Numbered from the stretch's first letter, positions 27,781 to 37,688 are shown. The stretch: 64,000 bases of DNA from Pseudomonadota bacterium (GCA_021848545.1 JAJZUL010000009.1:32276-96275), one strand, 5' to 3'. Notes: generated from the letters alone by a model not told the origin. Program-made: numbers and translations.

Positions 27781-29031
27781 ATGAGCACTCCCCTCATCGC
27801 AGCGTTGGACGTGGGCAGCACCAAGGTCTGCTGCTTCATCGCCTCGGAGGATTCCGACGGGTCGGTCCGCGTCGCCGGCATCGGCCACCAGGTGGCCCAC
27901 GGCATGCGCCAGGGCGCCGTGGTCGACATGGAGGAACTGGAGCATTCGGTCCGCGCCGCCATGGAAGCGGCCGAGGCCATGGCCGGCGAACGGGTCCGCG
28001 CGGTGGTGGTCAACGTCTCCGGCGGCCAGCCCAATTCGGCCAACGTCCGCATCGAGGCGACCCTGAACGGCCATCCCGTGGATGACAGCGATCTGCGCCG
28101 CATCCTGGAACATGGCCGCGCCCATCACGACGTCCCCGACCGGGTGCAACTGCACGCCATCCCGGTGGATTACACCATCGACGGCAACGAAGGCATCCGC
28201 GATCCGCGGGGCATGTTCGGCGACCGGCTGGGGGTGGCGATCCACGTCATTTCGGCGGCGACGGGGCCGGTGCGCAACCTGAGCACGGTGATCAACCGCT
28301 GCCATCTCGACGTCGCCGCCAGGGTGGCGTCGCCCTACGCCGCGGGCCTGGCCTGTCTGGTGGAGGATGAAAAGGAACTGGGGGTCACCTGCATCGACAT
28401 GGGCGGCGGCACCACCTCCATCGCCGTGTTCCTGGGCGGACAGGTGGTGCATACCGACGTGCTGCCCGTCGGCGGCCATCACGTCACCAGCGACGTCGCC
28501 CGCGGCCTGTCCACCTCGGTCGCCTTGGCCGAGCGCCTGAAGACGCTGTACGGATCGGCCATTCCCTCGGCCGGCGACGACCGCGAGATGCTGAAGGTGC
28601 CGCTGGTGGGCGAAAGCGAGGACGGCGCCTCCAATCAGGTGCCGCGTTCGCTGCTCAACCAGATCATCCAACCCCGCCTTGAAGAGACCCTGGAACTGGT
28701 GCGCGCGCACCTGGAACAGGGGGGCTTCGACAAGCTGGCCGGACGGCGCGTGGTGCTGACCGGCGGCGCCAGCCAGATGCAGGGCGTGCGCGACCTGGCG
28801 GGGCTGGTTCTCGATAAACAGGTGCGGCTTGGCCGCCCTGTCGGTTTTCACGGGCTGGCCGACGCCACCGGCGGCCCGGCCTTTTCCACCTGCGCCGGAC
28901 TCGTCCGCTACGCCATCGCCCACCCGCCCGCGCCCCAGCGCGGCCGGAAAGCGGCGGGCGGATACGAATCCGACGGGGGCAAGGCATCCGGTTTCGGCCG
29001 GATCGGACAGTGGCTGAAAAAGAATTTCTGA
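27781..29031 (+). CDS. ftsA: Cell division protein FtsA
   Basis: A 416-residue actin-like ATPase that tethers FtsZ to the membrane. Phosphate 1 loop: [14 protein letters not shown]. The 1C domain follows ([15 protein letters not shown]). Phosphate 2: [14 protein letters not shown]. Adenosine motif: [17 protein letters not shown]. The last residues, [12 protein letters not shown], are an amphipathic membrane-targeting helix as expected. It follows ftsQ by 6 bp. Confidence 0.96.
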   Translation: MSTPLIAALDVGSTKVCCFIASEDSDGSVRVAGIGHQVAHGMRQGAVVDMEELEHSVRAAMEAAEAMAGERVRAVVVNVSGGQPNSANVRIEATLNGHPVDDSDLRRILEHGRAHHDVPDRVQLHAIPVDYTIDGNEGIRDPRGMFGDRLGVAIHVISAATGPVRNLSTVINRCHLDVAARVASPYAAGLACLVEDEKELGVTCIDMGGGTTSIAVFLGGQVVHTDVLPVGGHHVTSDVARGLSTSVALAERLKTLYGSAIPSAGDDREMLKVPLVGESEDGASNQVPRSLLNQIIQPRLEETLELVRAHLEQGGFDKLAGRRVVLTGGASQMQGVRDLAGLVLDKQVRLGRPVGFHGLADATGGPAFSTCAGLVRYAIAHPPAPQRGRKAAGGYESDGGKASGFGRIGQWLKKNF

Positions 29032-29096
29032 GTGCGTTCCAAACCCGAACCCAGACCGGCCGACCGAATCAGGCCGACAACGCGGAGGACAGAACC

Positions 29097-30713
29097 ATGG
29101 CTTTGAGTTTCCTTCCAGGAGCTCCCAGCGAGCTCAAGCCCCGGATCACGGTGATCGGCGTCGGCGGTGCCGGCGGCAATGCCGTCAACAACATGATCGC
29201 CTCCAAGCTGGAGGGCGTTGAGTTCATCGTCGCCAATACCGACGCCCAGGCCCTGGGCCAGGCGCGGACCGAAAACCGCATCCAGCTCGGCGTGGGCGCG
29301 ACCCAGGGGTTGGGCGCCGGCTCCAGGCCCGACGTCGGCCGCATGGCGGCCGAGGAAAGCATCGAGGAACTGACCAATCTGCTGGCCGGCTGCAACATGG
29401 TGTTCATCACCGCCGGCATGGGCGGCGGCACCGGCACCGGCGCCGCGCCGGTGATCGCCCGGGCGGCCCGCGACATGGGCATCCTGACCGTCGGCGTGGT
29501 GACCAAGCCCTTCCATTTCGAAGGCGCCCATCGCATGCGCACCGCCGAAAGCGGCATCGAGGAACTGGCCCAGTTCGTCGATACCCTGATCATCATCCCC
29601 AACCAGAACCTGTTCCGGCTGGCCACCGAACGCACCACCTTCGCCGACGCCTTCAAGATGGCCGACGACGTGCTGCATTCCGGCGTGCGCGGGGTCACCG
29701 ACCTGATGGTCATGCCCGGCCTGATCAACCTGGATTTCGCCGATATCCGCACGGTGATGAGCGAAATGGGCAAGGCGATGATGGGCACCGGCGAGGCCGG
29801 CGGCGAAAAGCGCGCCATCGAAGCGGCCGAGGCGGCCATTTCCAACCCGCTGCTCGACGACACCTCGATGAAGGGCGCGCGAGGGGTCCTGATCAACATC
29901 ACCGGCGGCGCCGACATGACCCTGTTCGAAGTGGACGAGGCGGCCAACCGCATTCGTGACGAAGTGGACAGCGAAGCCAACATCATCTTCGGTTCGACGT
30001 TCGACGAAAAGCTGAACGGCGTGATGCGGGTATCCGTCGTCGCCACCGGCATCCAGAGCGAAGCGGCGGCGGCGCCCCGCCCCACCACCGTCATCCAGCT
30101 GCCCACCGCCGCCCAGCAGCCCCGTCCCCAGGTCGCCCCCGGCGCCATGCCGGCGGCCCAGCCCCGTCCGGCCCAGCCGGCCATGGCGATGCAGCGCCCG
30201 GCCATGGCGCCGATTCCCCCGCGTCCCGCGATTCAGAACGAACGCCCCGCGACGATGGCCGAACAACGGCCGATGGCCCGTCCGGCGGTCCAGGCCGCGG
30301 CCCAGCTTTCGCAGGAAGAGCGCGAGCCGGAAATCGATTTCCACTCCGATCCCGGCGTCAGGATGGAACCCTCCTTCACCCGGGCGCCGGCGCGGCCGGA
30401 AATGAACGAGCAGCCGGACATGGAGGCCATGTCGCGGGCGGTCACCGGCATCACCAACGCGCCGCAACAGCAACAGCCGCAGCAGCAGCAGCAGCAGTAT
30501 TTCGCCGAGGAACCGCGCCGGAACGGCTCGATTCTCGGCCGCATGCTGCCTGACCGCTGGACCAAGGGTTCCCAGCGCGCCGAAGCGGCACCCGCGCCGG
30601 CCCCGGCGCCCCAGCCCCGCATGGGAGCCGTCGAAACCCGCCACGAACCCACGGGGCCGCGGCAAAGCGACGATCTCGACATCCCCGCCTTCCTGCGCCG
30701 GCAGGCCAACTGA
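29097..30713 (+). CDS. ftsZ: Cell division GTPase FtsZ
   Basis: A 538-residue tubulin homologue that forms the Z ring. GTP sites: [15 protein letters not shown] near the start, T-loop [14 protein letters not shown] near 105-117, [11 protein letters not shown] (catalytic T7 loop). The core ends near residue 320. A long Pro/Ala/Gln-rich linker follows, with a CAG-rich Gln run near 460, and the C-terminal peptide is [11 protein letters not shown], which binds FtsA. A GGAGG ribosome site precedes the ATG at 29097; a longer upstream frame is not conserved. Confidence 0.97.
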   Translation: MALSFLPGAPSELKPRITVIGVGGAGGNAVNNMIASKLEGVEFIVANTDAQALGQARTENRIQLGVGATQGLGAGSRPDVGRMAAEESIEELTNLLAGCNMVFITAGMGGGTGTGAAPVIARAARDMGILTVGVVTKPFHFEGAHRMRTAESGIEELAQFVDTLIIIPNQNLFRLATERTTFADAFKMADDVLHSGVRGVTDLMVMPGLINLDFADIRTVMSEMGKAMMGTGEAGGEKRAIEAAEAAISNPLLDDTSMKGARGVLINITGGADMTLFEVDEAANRIRDEVDSEANIIFGSTFDEKLNGVMRVSVVATGIQSEAAAAPRPTTVIQLPTAAQQPRPQVAPGAMPAAQPRPAQPAMAMQRPAMAPIPPRPAIQNERPATMAEQRPMARPAVQAAAQLSQEEREPEIDFHSDPGVRMEPSFTRAPARPEMNEQPDMEAMSRAVTGITNAPQQQQPQQQQQQYFAEEPRRNGSILGRMLPDRWTKGSQRAEAAPAPAPAPQPRMGAVETRHEPTGPRQSDDLDIPAFLRRQAN

Positions 30714-30798
30714 CGGTGTCGAAGACATGCCGCCGCGCCGTCCTCCGCCGGCGCGGCGGCCGAGCCGAAAAATGGGCACGGCTCGCACGCATCGCCTT

Positions 30799-30832
30799 GG
30801 GGGCCGGCCGACCGGCCGCCCCCCCTTTTTTT
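30799..30832 (+). terminator. Rho-independent terminator after ftsZ
   Basis: A very GC-rich dyad (GGGGGCCGGCCG ... CGGCCGCCCCCC) is followed by seven T residues (30826-30832). An earlier dyad, GCCGCCGCGCCG with CGGCGCGGCGGC, sits at about 30730-30760. Together they probably end the dcw transcript, so lpxC has its own promoter. Confidence 0.85.
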
Positions 30833-30945
30833 GGCGCGCGGAGACGCCATGACGGACCGGAAGGGAGCGTAACAATTCGAAACAATGATTGATTTGAGAG
30901 GCGCGCACGAGACTGCTACACCCTAAGCGTCGTCAGAGCCGATGA

Positions 30946-31117
30946 AGTTCTTTTTGAAACGGTGAAGCCGTTCTGGAAACGGTGAGCCCTTTTTCGAAAT
31001 GGTGGGGCCCTTTTCGAAAAAACGGGATAAATCACGGCCAATACGGAGAACGAACGGATCGTTCAAGAATACGGTCCGTTTCAAGAATGTCGCGTGACGA
31101 CGAGCGCTGGAAGGGAA
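30946..31117 (+). promoter_or_regulatory. lpxC leader with degenerate direct repeats
   Basis: In the gap 30714-31117, after the terminator, about four imperfect 19-21-bp units follow each other. They share TTTT-C/GAAA-CGGTG-GCCC and run about 30946-31026, including TTCTGGAAACGGTGAGCCC and TTTTTCGAAATGGTGGGGCCC. TTCAAGAAT then occurs twice (31062-31070 and 31080-31088). The lpxC promoter must lie here, but no certain -35/-10 pair was found. Confidence 0.45.
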
Positions 31118-32113
31118 ATGATCGTGACTTTCATGGCAGATGGTGTGGCGTCCGCGCAGAATTGGTCTCTGGGCGCGATGGAATCCGCCGTCCCCCCCCA
31201 ACGCACGCTGAAGTCCGCCATCGGCTGCACCGGCATCGGTCTGCATACGGGCGCCAAGGTGTCGATGGTCCTGCACCCGGCCGCCCCCGACAGCGGCATC
31301 CGTTTTCGCCGCACCGACCTCGGTGCCGGGAGCGCCGCCGGCGCCACCATCCCCGCCTTGTGGTCCCAGGTCGGCGATACCCGCATGAACACCAGTCTCG
31401 CCGGCGAAAACGGCGTGGTGGTGGGTACCGTCGAACATCTGATGAGCGCTTTGGCCGGATGCGGCATCGACAATTGCCTGATCGAGATCAACGGCGCGGA
31501 AGTCCCGGTGATGGACGGATCGGCGGCGCCGTTCGTGTTCCTGGTGGAATGCGCCGGCATCCAGGCGCAGCCGGCACCGCGGCGCGCCGTCCGCATACTG
31601 AAGCCGGTCACCGTGCGCGACGGCGACCGCATGGCCAGCCTGGAGCCGGCGGACGGGTTTTCGGTACGGTTCGAGATCGATTTCGACAGCAGCGCCATCG
31701 CCCGCCAGGAACGGCAGACGGTCATGGAGGGCCGCGCCTTCAAGATCGACATCGCCCGCGCGCGGACCTTCGGCTTCGAGCAGGAGGTTTCGGCGCTGCG
31801 TGCCGCCGGTCTGGCCCGGGGCGGGTCGCTGGACAATGCGGTGGTGATCGATTCCACCGGCCAGCGGGTGCTCAATGACGAAGGCCTGCGTTATGCGGAC
31901 GAATTCGTCCGTCACAAGATCCTGGACGCGATCGGCGATCTGTATCTGGCCGGCGGACCGATCCTGGGCCGCTTCCACGGCGTGCGCTCGGGCCATGCCC
32001 TGACCAACCGGCTGCTGCGCGCTTTGTTCGCCGATGCCGACGCCTGGACCATCGTCCCCATGACCGAAGCCGACGCCGCGCCAGCCCGGCCGCAGCGCCG
32101 CGCGGCGGGGTGA
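31118..32113 (+). CDS. lpxC: UDP-3-O-acyl-GlcNAc deacetylase LpxC
   Basis: A zinc enzyme for the committed step of lipid A synthesis. Motifs: [16 protein letters not shown], Zn ligand His in [40 protein letters not shown] (His and Asp ligands), and [17 protein letters not shown] with the catalytic His. The start is uncertain: 31118 gives 331 residues, 31133 gives 326, and 31178 gives 311, closer to the usual length. The dcw-lpxC order is standard. Confidence 0.95.
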   Translation: MIVTFMADGVASAQNWSLGAMESAVPPQRTLKSAIGCTGIGLHTGAKVSMVLHPAAPDSGIRFRRTDLGAGSAAGATIPALWSQVGDTRMNTSLAGENGVVVGTVEHLMSALAGCGIDNCLIEINGAEVPVMDGSAAPFVFLVECAGIQAQPAPRRAVRILKPVTVRDGDRMASLEPADGFSVRFEIDFDSSAIARQERQTVMEGRAFKIDIARARTFGFEQEVSALRAAGLARGGSLDNAVVIDSTGQRVLNDEGLRYADEFVRHKILDAIGDLYLAGGPILGRFHGVRSGHALTNRLLRALFADADAWTIVPMTEADAAPARPQRRAAG

Positions 32114-32164
32114 TTTTTTAGTAGTTTGTTGGTTGGTTTTTGGCGCTGGCGCTTGATTTGTTGG

Positions 32165-32393
32165 TTAGCCTCAAACGCCGGCGCTCGCGCTTGGCTTATC
32201 CTCGCGCCCTTCGGGCGCTGCGGCGCGCGAGTCTTGGTGCTCCGCTCCGCTTCGGGCGCATAGTCGTCGCTAAGTTTATTGGTTAGCCTCATGCGCCGGC
32301 GCTCGCGCTTGGCTTATCCTCACTCGCTTCGCTCGCTCCGGCGCGCTCAACGCGCATAGTCGTCGCTTACGCTCCTCCGGGTGCCGGTGGTCG
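32165..32393 (+). repeat. Two copies of the dispersed intergenic repeat
   Basis: Copy one (about 32165-32275) starts TTAGCCTCAAACGCCGGCGCTCGCG and ends at GCGCATAGTCGTCGC. Copy two (about 32284-32393) starts TTAGCCTCATGCGCCGGCGC and keeps the full end CTCCTCCGGGTGCCGGTGGTCGAGGG. The first copy has the GCGCGCGAGTCTTGGTGCTCCGCTCCG variant that the copy at 58.2 kb also has. These fill most of the 385-bp gap between lpxC and bamD. Confidence 0.8.
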
Positions 32394-32498
32394 AGGGTGG
32401 GGGGAACGCAGGGGCGGGTTTGTTGGTTGTCCTCTTCTTTGCGCCTGACACCGTGCTATAGTCCGGCCTCCCGGGAAAAACGCGGTGAATGCCTGCCG

Positions 32499-33410
32499 AT
32501 GCGACTCTCTTCTTTTGCCTCGACCACCCTGCTTGTGACCGCGCTTCTGGCCTTGTCGGCCTGCGCCGCCAAAAAACACGTCTATGTCGAACAGCCGGTG
32601 GACGCGCTCTACAACACCGCCATGAACGACATCGACAACGGCAATTACAAGGATGCGGTCAGCGCGTTTCAGGCCGTCGAGCGTCAGCATCCCTATTCGG
32701 TCTGGGCGACCAAGGCCCAGCTGATGGAAGCCTATGCCCAATACGAGCGCAATAAATACGACGAGGCGATATCGGCGCTGGACCGCTTCATCCAGCTCCA
32801 CCCGGGCAACCGGGACACGCCCTACGCCTATTATCTGAAGGGCCTGTGCTATTACGAGCAGATATCCGACGTCGGCCGCGACCAGCAGATGACCCGCGAC
32901 GCGCTCCATACCTTTCAGGAAGTGGTGGATCGCTTTCCCGACAGCAAATACGCGACCGACGCCCACCTGAAAGTGCAGCTGGCCCGCGACCATCTGGCCG
33001 GCAAGGACATGGCCATCGGCCGCTACTACGAAAAGCAGGGCGATTATCTGGCGGCGCTCAACCGGTTCAAGCGGGTGGTCACCCGCTACCAGACCACCAC
33101 CCATGTCCCGGAAGCGCTGGAACGGATGGTGGAGGTCTATGTGGCGTTGGGGCTGGTGAACGACGCCCGGAGAACCGCGGCGGTGCTGGGATACAACTAC
33201 CCGGGCAGCATCTGGTACCAATACGCCTATCGGCTGTTGCGAACGGGGCAGCCGGGAACGGCCACCTTCGATCCCGACGCGGCGATCGACTGGATTCCCG
33301 GCGTGGGTCCGTCCCATTCCGCCCCGACCGCCCCGTCCACCGTCGCCCTGCCGAAGCCGAAACCGGCCAAGGACGCGGACGATAGCGGCTGGTTCGGCTG
33401 GCTGTGGTGA
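32499..33410 (+). CDS. bamD: Outer membrane assembly lipoprotein BamD
   Basis: A 303-residue lipoprotein with signal peptide and lipobox LSAC near residues 18-21. Five TPR-like repeats follow (for example LYNTAMNDIDNGNYKDAVSAFQAVERQHP and DEAISALDRFIQLHPGN). BamD is the essential helical partner of BamA that brings in outer membrane proteins. The start is the ATG at 32499, which gives the shortest proper signal peptide. recN follows 3 bp after the stop. Confidence 0.95.
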   Translation: MRLSSFASTTLLVTALLALSACAAKKHVYVEQPVDALYNTAMNDIDNGNYKDAVSAFQAVERQHPYSVWATKAQLMEAYAQYERNKYDEAISALDRFIQLHPGNRDTPYAYYLKGLCYYEQISDVGRDQQMTRDALHTFQEVVDRFPDSKYATDAHLKVQLARDHLAGKDMAIGRYYEKQGDYLAALNRFKRVVTRYQTTTHVPEALERMVEVYVALGLVNDARRTAAVLGYNYPGSIWYQYAYRLLRTGQPGTATFDPDAAIDWIPGVGPSHSAPTAPSTVALPKPKPAKDADDSGWFGWLW

Positions 33411-33413
33411 GCG

Positions 33414-35084
33414 ATGCTGGTCTCGCTGGCGATCCATGACGTCGTCCTGATCGAACGGATGAGTCTGGCCCTGGCCGACGGTTTGTCGGTCTTCACCGGC
33501 GAAACCGGCGCCGGCAAATCGATTTTGCTCGATTCCCTGGGGTTGGCGTTGGGCGCGCGGGCGGATACGGGCCTGATCCGCCACGGCGCCGCGCAGGCGA
33601 CGGTGACCGCCGAATTCGAGCTGGCCACCGGTCATCCCGCCTTGCGGCTGGCCGAGGAACAGGGTTTGAGCGACAACGGGTCGAGCCTGATCCTGCGCCG
33701 GGTGATCGGCGCCGACGGGCGGTCGCGGGCCTTCGTCAACGACCAGACCGTGTCGGTGGGTCTGCTGCGGCGCCTGGGCGGCCATCTCGCCGAAATCCAC
33801 GGCCAGTTCGAAAGCCACGGCCTGCTCGATCCCTCCACCCATCGGAGCGTGCTGGACAGCGCCGGCGATCTGGGCGAGGCGGCGGCATCGGTTCGCGCCG
33901 CCTGGACCGCCTGGCGAGCCGCCGCCGGCGCCCGCGCCAAGGCCGAGGCCGATCGCGACCGGGCCCGGGCCGAAGAGGAAAACTTGCGCGCCCGGGTCGA
34001 CGAATTGTCGGCCCTGGCGCCGCGCCTGGGCGAAGAGGCGGCGCTGGCCGAGGCGCGCACGACGATGATGCACGGGGAAAAGCTGGTGGAGGCGATGAAC
34101 GCCGCCATGGGCGCGCTGACCCGTCCCGGCGCCGCCGAAAGCGCGCTCAACGAGGCGCAGCGGGTCCTGGACCGGGTCGCCGATCAAAGCGGCGGACGGC
34201 TGGACCCGGTGCTGCGCGCCCTGGAACGGGCCGCCATCGAAGTCGCGGAAGCCGGCGGCCTTCTGGAACGGATTTCGGCCGACATCGATCTTGACCCGCA
34301 AGCCCTGGAACGGGCCGAGGAACGGTTGTTCGCGCTGCGCGCCGCCGCGCGCAAATACCAGACCGATTGCGACGGGCTGGTGGTCCTGGCCACCGAGACC
34401 GCCGGCCGGTTGGCGGCCCTCGAAGGCGGCGACGAGGGGCTGGTCCGCCTGGCCCGCGCCGAACTGGCCGCCCGCGCCGTCTATGTCGAAGCGGCGCAGG
34501 CCTTGTCCAAGGGCCGCGCCCGCGCCGCCCGCGATCTCGACGGCGCCGTCGCCGCCGAATTGCCGCCCCTGAAGCTGGAACGCGCCAGCTTCCATACCCG
34601 ACTGTCCCCTCTGGACGAGGCCGATTGGGGCGAACACGGGATCGAAACGGTGGAATTCCTGACCGCCACCAATCCCGGCGCCCCGCCCGGTCCCTTGGCG
34701 CGAATCGCTTCGGGCGGCGAACTGGCGCGCTTCATGCTGGCGTTGAAGGTCATTCTGGCCAGGACATCGCCGGTCGCCACTCTGATCTTCGATGAAGTCG
34801 ATACGGGCATCGGCGGCGCCGTCGCCGCCGCCGTCGGCGACCGTCTGGCCCGCCTGTCCGACGTGTTGCAGGTGCTGGTGGTCACCCATTCCCCCCAGGT
34901 CGCCGCCCGCGGCCACCACCACTTCCGGGTGGCGAAGGGGAACGGCCCCGCCGGCGCCATCACCACCACGGTCGAGGCCCTGCCGGCCGAGCTCCGGCGC
35001 GAGGAGGTGGCGCGCATGCTGGCGGGCGAACGCATCACCGACGAGGCCCGCGCCGCCGCCGACAGCTTGCTGGCTCAATCCTGA
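33414..35084 (+). CDS. recN: DNA repair protein RecN
   Basis: A 556-residue SMC-like ATPase for double-strand-break repair. Walker A is FTGETGAGKSILLDSLGLAL. An arm of coiled coil follows (about 160-370). The ABC signature is RIASGGELARFMLALKV, Walker B is LIFDEVDTGIGG, and the His switch is in VTHSPQVAARG. The order lpxC-bamD-recN is usual in alphaproteobacteria, where ligA often comes next; here it is replaced by a histidine kinase. Confidence 0.96.
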   Translation: MLVSLAIHDVVLIERMSLALADGLSVFTGETGAGKSILLDSLGLALGARADTGLIRHGAAQATVTAEFELATGHPALRLAEEQGLSDNGSSLILRRVIGADGRSRAFVNDQTVSVGLLRRLGGHLAEIHGQFESHGLLDPSTHRSVLDSAGDLGEAAASVRAAWTAWRAAAGARAKAEADRDRARAEEENLRARVDELSALAPRLGEEAALAEARTTMMHGEKLVEAMNAAMGALTRPGAAESALNEAQRVLDRVADQSGGRLDPVLRALERAAIEVAEAGGLLERISADIDLDPQALERAEERLFALRAAARKYQTDCDGLVVLATETAGRLAALEGGDEGLVRLARAELAARAVYVEAAQALSKGRARAARDLDGAVAAELPPLKLERASFHTRLSPLDEADWGEHGIETVEFLTATNPGAPPGPLARIASGGELARFMLALKVILARTSPVATLIFDEVDTGIGGAVAAAVGDRLARLSDVLQVLVVTHSPQVAARGHHHFRVAKGNGPAGAITTTVEALPAELRREEVARMLAGERITDEARAAADSLLAQS

Positions 35085-35254
35085 TCCGGCCGCCCCATAC
35101 CGGCAGGGGCGGCATCCCCTCCCCCTTCGGTCTAGGTATTCCCCCCTCCCCTGCCGAAGGCCCTATACGCTGACGGCGTCGGTTTTCGTATGATTTGCGG
35201 TCCGTTTTCTTTCCAGGAAACGCCGGGATTCGCACCGATGACACGTTCACACCG

Positions 35255-36232
35255 ATGACAAGGCGGCCGGACCTTTTCCAGCGCCCCTACGCGGCGGTTC
35301 GGATCGCGACGCTTGCGGCGGCTGCAACAGCGGCCGCCGCCATCGCCATCGGCGGAACCAACCCGCCGGCGATGGCGGCGGCCCTGATCGCCGTCGTCGC
35401 GGTTTCCCTGCTGATCGGCCAGACGGCGTCCCGACGGCGGCGGCGGCAGGCGGTGCGTTTGCGATGCCGGACGCGGGCCATGGCCAGACGGCGCCGGACA
35501 CCCGTGACGGTTCCCGTCCGGCGGGCGGAATGGGCCGACGAGGCGCGCCGGCGGCTGCTGACCGCCGTCAGCCACGATTTGCGCCAACCCATGCAGGCCC
35601 TGCGCCTGTATCTCGAATTTCTCGATTCGCGACTGACCGACCCGGCCCAACGCGGCGCCCTGGGCGGCGCCCTGTCGGCCCAGGCCGCCGGCGAGGAGGT
35701 CCTGCGTCATTACCTTGACATCGCCACCCTGGAAACGGACATCGTCGATCCGGTTCCCGGCATCGTGCCCATCGATGGGATCATCGCGGAAATCGTCGGC
35801 GAATGCCGGCCGCTGGCCATGGCCAAGCGCCTGGAACTGCGCTGGGTTCCCTGCCATGTTTCAGTGACCAGCGATCCCGGTTTGCTGCGCCCGATGCTGC
35901 GCCATTTGACGGTCAACGCCATCCGCTTCACCGAACGCGGCCGGGTGCTGATCGGCTGCCGACGCCGCGGCGGCCACCTGCGCGTCGAAGTGTGGGATAC
36001 GGGAATAGGCATCGCCGAATCCGATCTGCCCCATGTGTTCGAGGATTTCTATCAGATCGGCAATTCCGAGTGCGACCGCCGCAAGGGATTGGGCCTGGGT
36101 CTGGCGGTGGTGGCCCGGACCGCCCGTTTGCTCGACCATGACATCGCCGTCGCGTCGCGTCTCAACCGCGGCTCGGTCTTCGCCCTGACCCTGCCCCTGG
36201 CCGGCAGCGCCGCCGCCCGCAACGCGGCGTAA
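35255..36232 (+). CDS. Sensor histidine kinase
   Basis: A 325-residue kinase. Two short hydrophobic stretches (about 15-55) may anchor it, with almost no periplasmic loop and a highly basic linker (many Arg). The dimerisation/phospho-acceptor motif is TAVSHDLRQPMQALRLYLEF, of the type found in hybrid NahK-like kinases. ATPase boxes: HLTVNAIRFTE (N), VWDTGIGI (G1), DFYQIGN (F), GLGLGLAVV (G2). No receiver domain and no response regulator gene are adjacent, so it is an orphan. In-frame codons upstream (from 35195) are possible but lack a ribosome site. Confidence 0.88.
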   Translation: MTRRPDLFQRPYAAVRIATLAAAATAAAAIAIGGTNPPAMAAALIAVVAVSLLIGQTASRRRRRQAVRLRCRTRAMARRRRTPVTVPVRRAEWADEARRRLLTAVSHDLRQPMQALRLYLEFLDSRLTDPAQRGALGGALSAQAAGEEVLRHYLDIATLETDIVDPVPGIVPIDGIIAEIVGECRPLAMAKRLELRWVPCHVSVTSDPGLLRPMLRHLTVNAIRFTERGRVLIGCRRRGGHLRVEVWDTGIGIAESDLPHVFEDFYQIGNSECDRRKGLGLGLAVVARTARLLDHDIAVASRLNRGSVFALTLPLAGSAAARNAA

Positions 36233-36235
36233 GCC

Positions 36236-36700
36236 TTATTCGACGGATGCGGTGGCGATGGCCACCAGCCAGCGCCGGATCGCCCGCCCCTCCTCGGCCG
36301 ACAGGCCGGCGGCCAAGCCCTCTTCCAGCTTACGCACCCGTGCCTTGCAATCCTTCAGGATCGCCTGCCCCGCCGGGGTCAGGGTTAGACGGAGAATTCG
36401 GCCATGGTCGGGATGGGGCGTGCCGGCCAGGACGCCGGAACGCTTGAGATTGGCGACGATGACGCTGACGGTCTGGGGGGTCAGCACCGACAGGCGGGCG
36501 AGGTCGGCACCCGACAGGCCGGGATAGGCCGCCACCATGGTCAGCACCGCGAATTGCGGCTGGGTGATTCCGAGATCGGCCAGGGCGCGTTCCATGCGCG
36601 CGCGAAAGGCGCCGTTGGCTTGGCGCAGCAGATAACCGAGATGCCCGTCCTCGCCTCGCTTGCCCTCGCCCGGCGCGGGGACCGTTCGCCTCTTGCCCAT
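36236..36700 (-). CDS. MarR family transcriptional regulator
   Basis: A 154-residue winged-helix regulator: GYLLRQANGAFRARMERAL, LGITQPQFAVLTMVAAYPGLSGADLARLS, the recognition helix with TPQTVSVIVANLKRSG, and the wing PDHGRILRLTLTPAG. The start at 36700 is within the left arm of an inverted repeat shared with the divergent AhpD-like gene, so it probably represses both. It converges with the kinase gene (3 bp between stops). Confidence 0.9.
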   Translation of the reverse strand: MGKRRTVPAPGEGKRGEDGHLGYLLRQANGAFRARMERALADLGITQPQFAVLTMVAAYPGLSGADLARLSVLTPQTVSVIVANLKRSGVLAGTPHPDHGRILRLTLTPAGQAILKDCKARVRKLEEGLAAGLSAEEGRAIRRWLVAIATASVE

Positions 36701-36741
36701 AATATCAGAACTCGAATATAATGTTCGTGCTCTGATATTAT
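36699..36741. promoter_or_regulatory. Inverted-repeat operator between marR-type gene and AhpD-like gene
   Basis: ATAATATCAGA (36699-36709) and TCTGATATTAT (36731-36741) are exact inverted 11-mers. They are centred in the 84-bp divergent spacer, with a smaller dyad CGAA/TTCG between them. The left arm covers the regulator's start codon. This AT-rich dyad stands out from the GC-rich surroundings and is the likely MarR binding site. Confidence 0.75.
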
Positions 36742-36784
36742 AACGGACCGGACGGCGACGCCAGTTCCGGCGATGGAGAAGCCC

Positions 36785-37240
36785 ATGTCCGATCGCCCGG
36801 CCAGACTCGGCTACGAACCTTTCAAGCAAACCGTGGCCACCACCTACGAAGCCTTGCGGGCGGCCAGCCTCAGCGTCGGCGCGGCGGGCCTGGACAAGGG
36901 GCTGACCGAATTGGTCAAGGTCCGCGTCTCCCAGATCAACGGATGCGCGTTCTGCCTGCACATGCATCTGGACCTCGCCCGCCGCAATCAGGTGCCCGCC
37001 GAAAAGCTCGATCTGGTCGCCGCCTGGCGCGAAACCCGCCTGTTCACCCCGCGCGAGCGGGCCGCCCTGGCCTGGGCGGAAGCCTTGACGGCGTTGGGCA
37101 CCGAAGCCGCGCCCGATTCCCTGTACGAAACCGTGCGGGCGCATTTCGACGAAACCGAAACCGCGCTGCTGACGGTCGCCATCGGCATCATCAATCAATG
37201 GAACCGTATCGCCATCGGTCTGGGATTCGTGCCGGAATGA
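36785..37240 (+). CDS. AhpD-like carboxymuconolactone decarboxylase family protein
   Basis: About 151 residues. The motif NGCAFCLHMHLDLAR holds the CxxC-H redox site of AhpD-like peroxidase partners. The surrounding ELVKVRVSQI and RERAALAWAEALT are also family features. It likely acts against peroxide or in another thiol redox reaction. The ATG at 36785 has GGAGAA at a good spacing; an ATG at 36773 is also possible. Control by the divergent MarR is likely. It overlaps the acetyltransferase gene by ATGA. Confidence 0.88.
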   Translation: MSDRPARLGYEPFKQTVATTYEALRAASLSVGAAGLDKGLTELVKVRVSQINGCAFCLHMHLDLARRNQVPAEKLDLVAAWRETRLFTPRERAALAWAEALTALGTEAAPDSLYETVRAHFDETETALLTVAIGIINQWNRIAIGLGFVPE

Positions 37241-37686
37241 GCGACGACGATGGCGGCGGGATCATCGCCGAAATCACGGACGCCGACATCGCCGCCTGCC
37301 ATCCGCTGATGCGGCAATTGCGGCCGCACCTGATCTCGGTCGAAGATTTTCGCGATCGCTGGCGGCGGCAATCCGCCCAGGGCTATCGGCTGACCGCGCT
37401 GTGGGCCGAAACCGGCCCGCTGGCCCTGGCCGGCTGGCGGGTGACGGAAAGCCTGATGCACGGCCGTTTTCTCTACGTGGACGATCTGGTCACCGCCAGC
37501 GACCGGCGGCGAAGCGGGTTGGGCGCGCGCCTGCTCGATCATCTCAAAGCCGAAGGCCGGACCCATGGCTGCGCCAAACTGGTCCTCGACAGCGGTCTCG
37601 ATAACGGGCTGGCCCACCGCTTCTATTATCGCCAGGGCCTGTTGGCCGCCGCCTTGCGCCTCCACCTTCCCCTGGGAACCGAATAA
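37237..37686 (+). CDS. GNAT family N-acetyltransferase
   Basis: A 149-residue GNAT fold: start of the fold at IIAEITDADIAACHPLMRQL, strand VDDLVTASDRRRSGLGARLLDHLK with the acetyl-CoA loop (RRSGLGARL), then LVLDSGLDNGLAHRFYYRQGL. The substrate is unknown. It shares an operon with the AhpD-like gene (ATGA overlap at 37237) and converges on lptG. Confidence 0.85.
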   Translation: MSDDDGGGIIAEITDADIAACHPLMRQLRPHLISVEDFRDRWRRQSAQGYRLTALWAETGPLALAGWRVTESLMHGRFLYVDDLVTASDRRRSGLGARLLDHLKAEGRTHGCAKLVLDSGLDNGLAHRFYYRQGLLAAALRLHLPLGTE

Positions 37687-37688
37687 AC

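Noticed and set aside
32367..35078. A 903-codon minus-strand frame opposite bamD and recN
   Set aside because: No family pattern and overlap with two clear genes; it is a codon-bias shadow.
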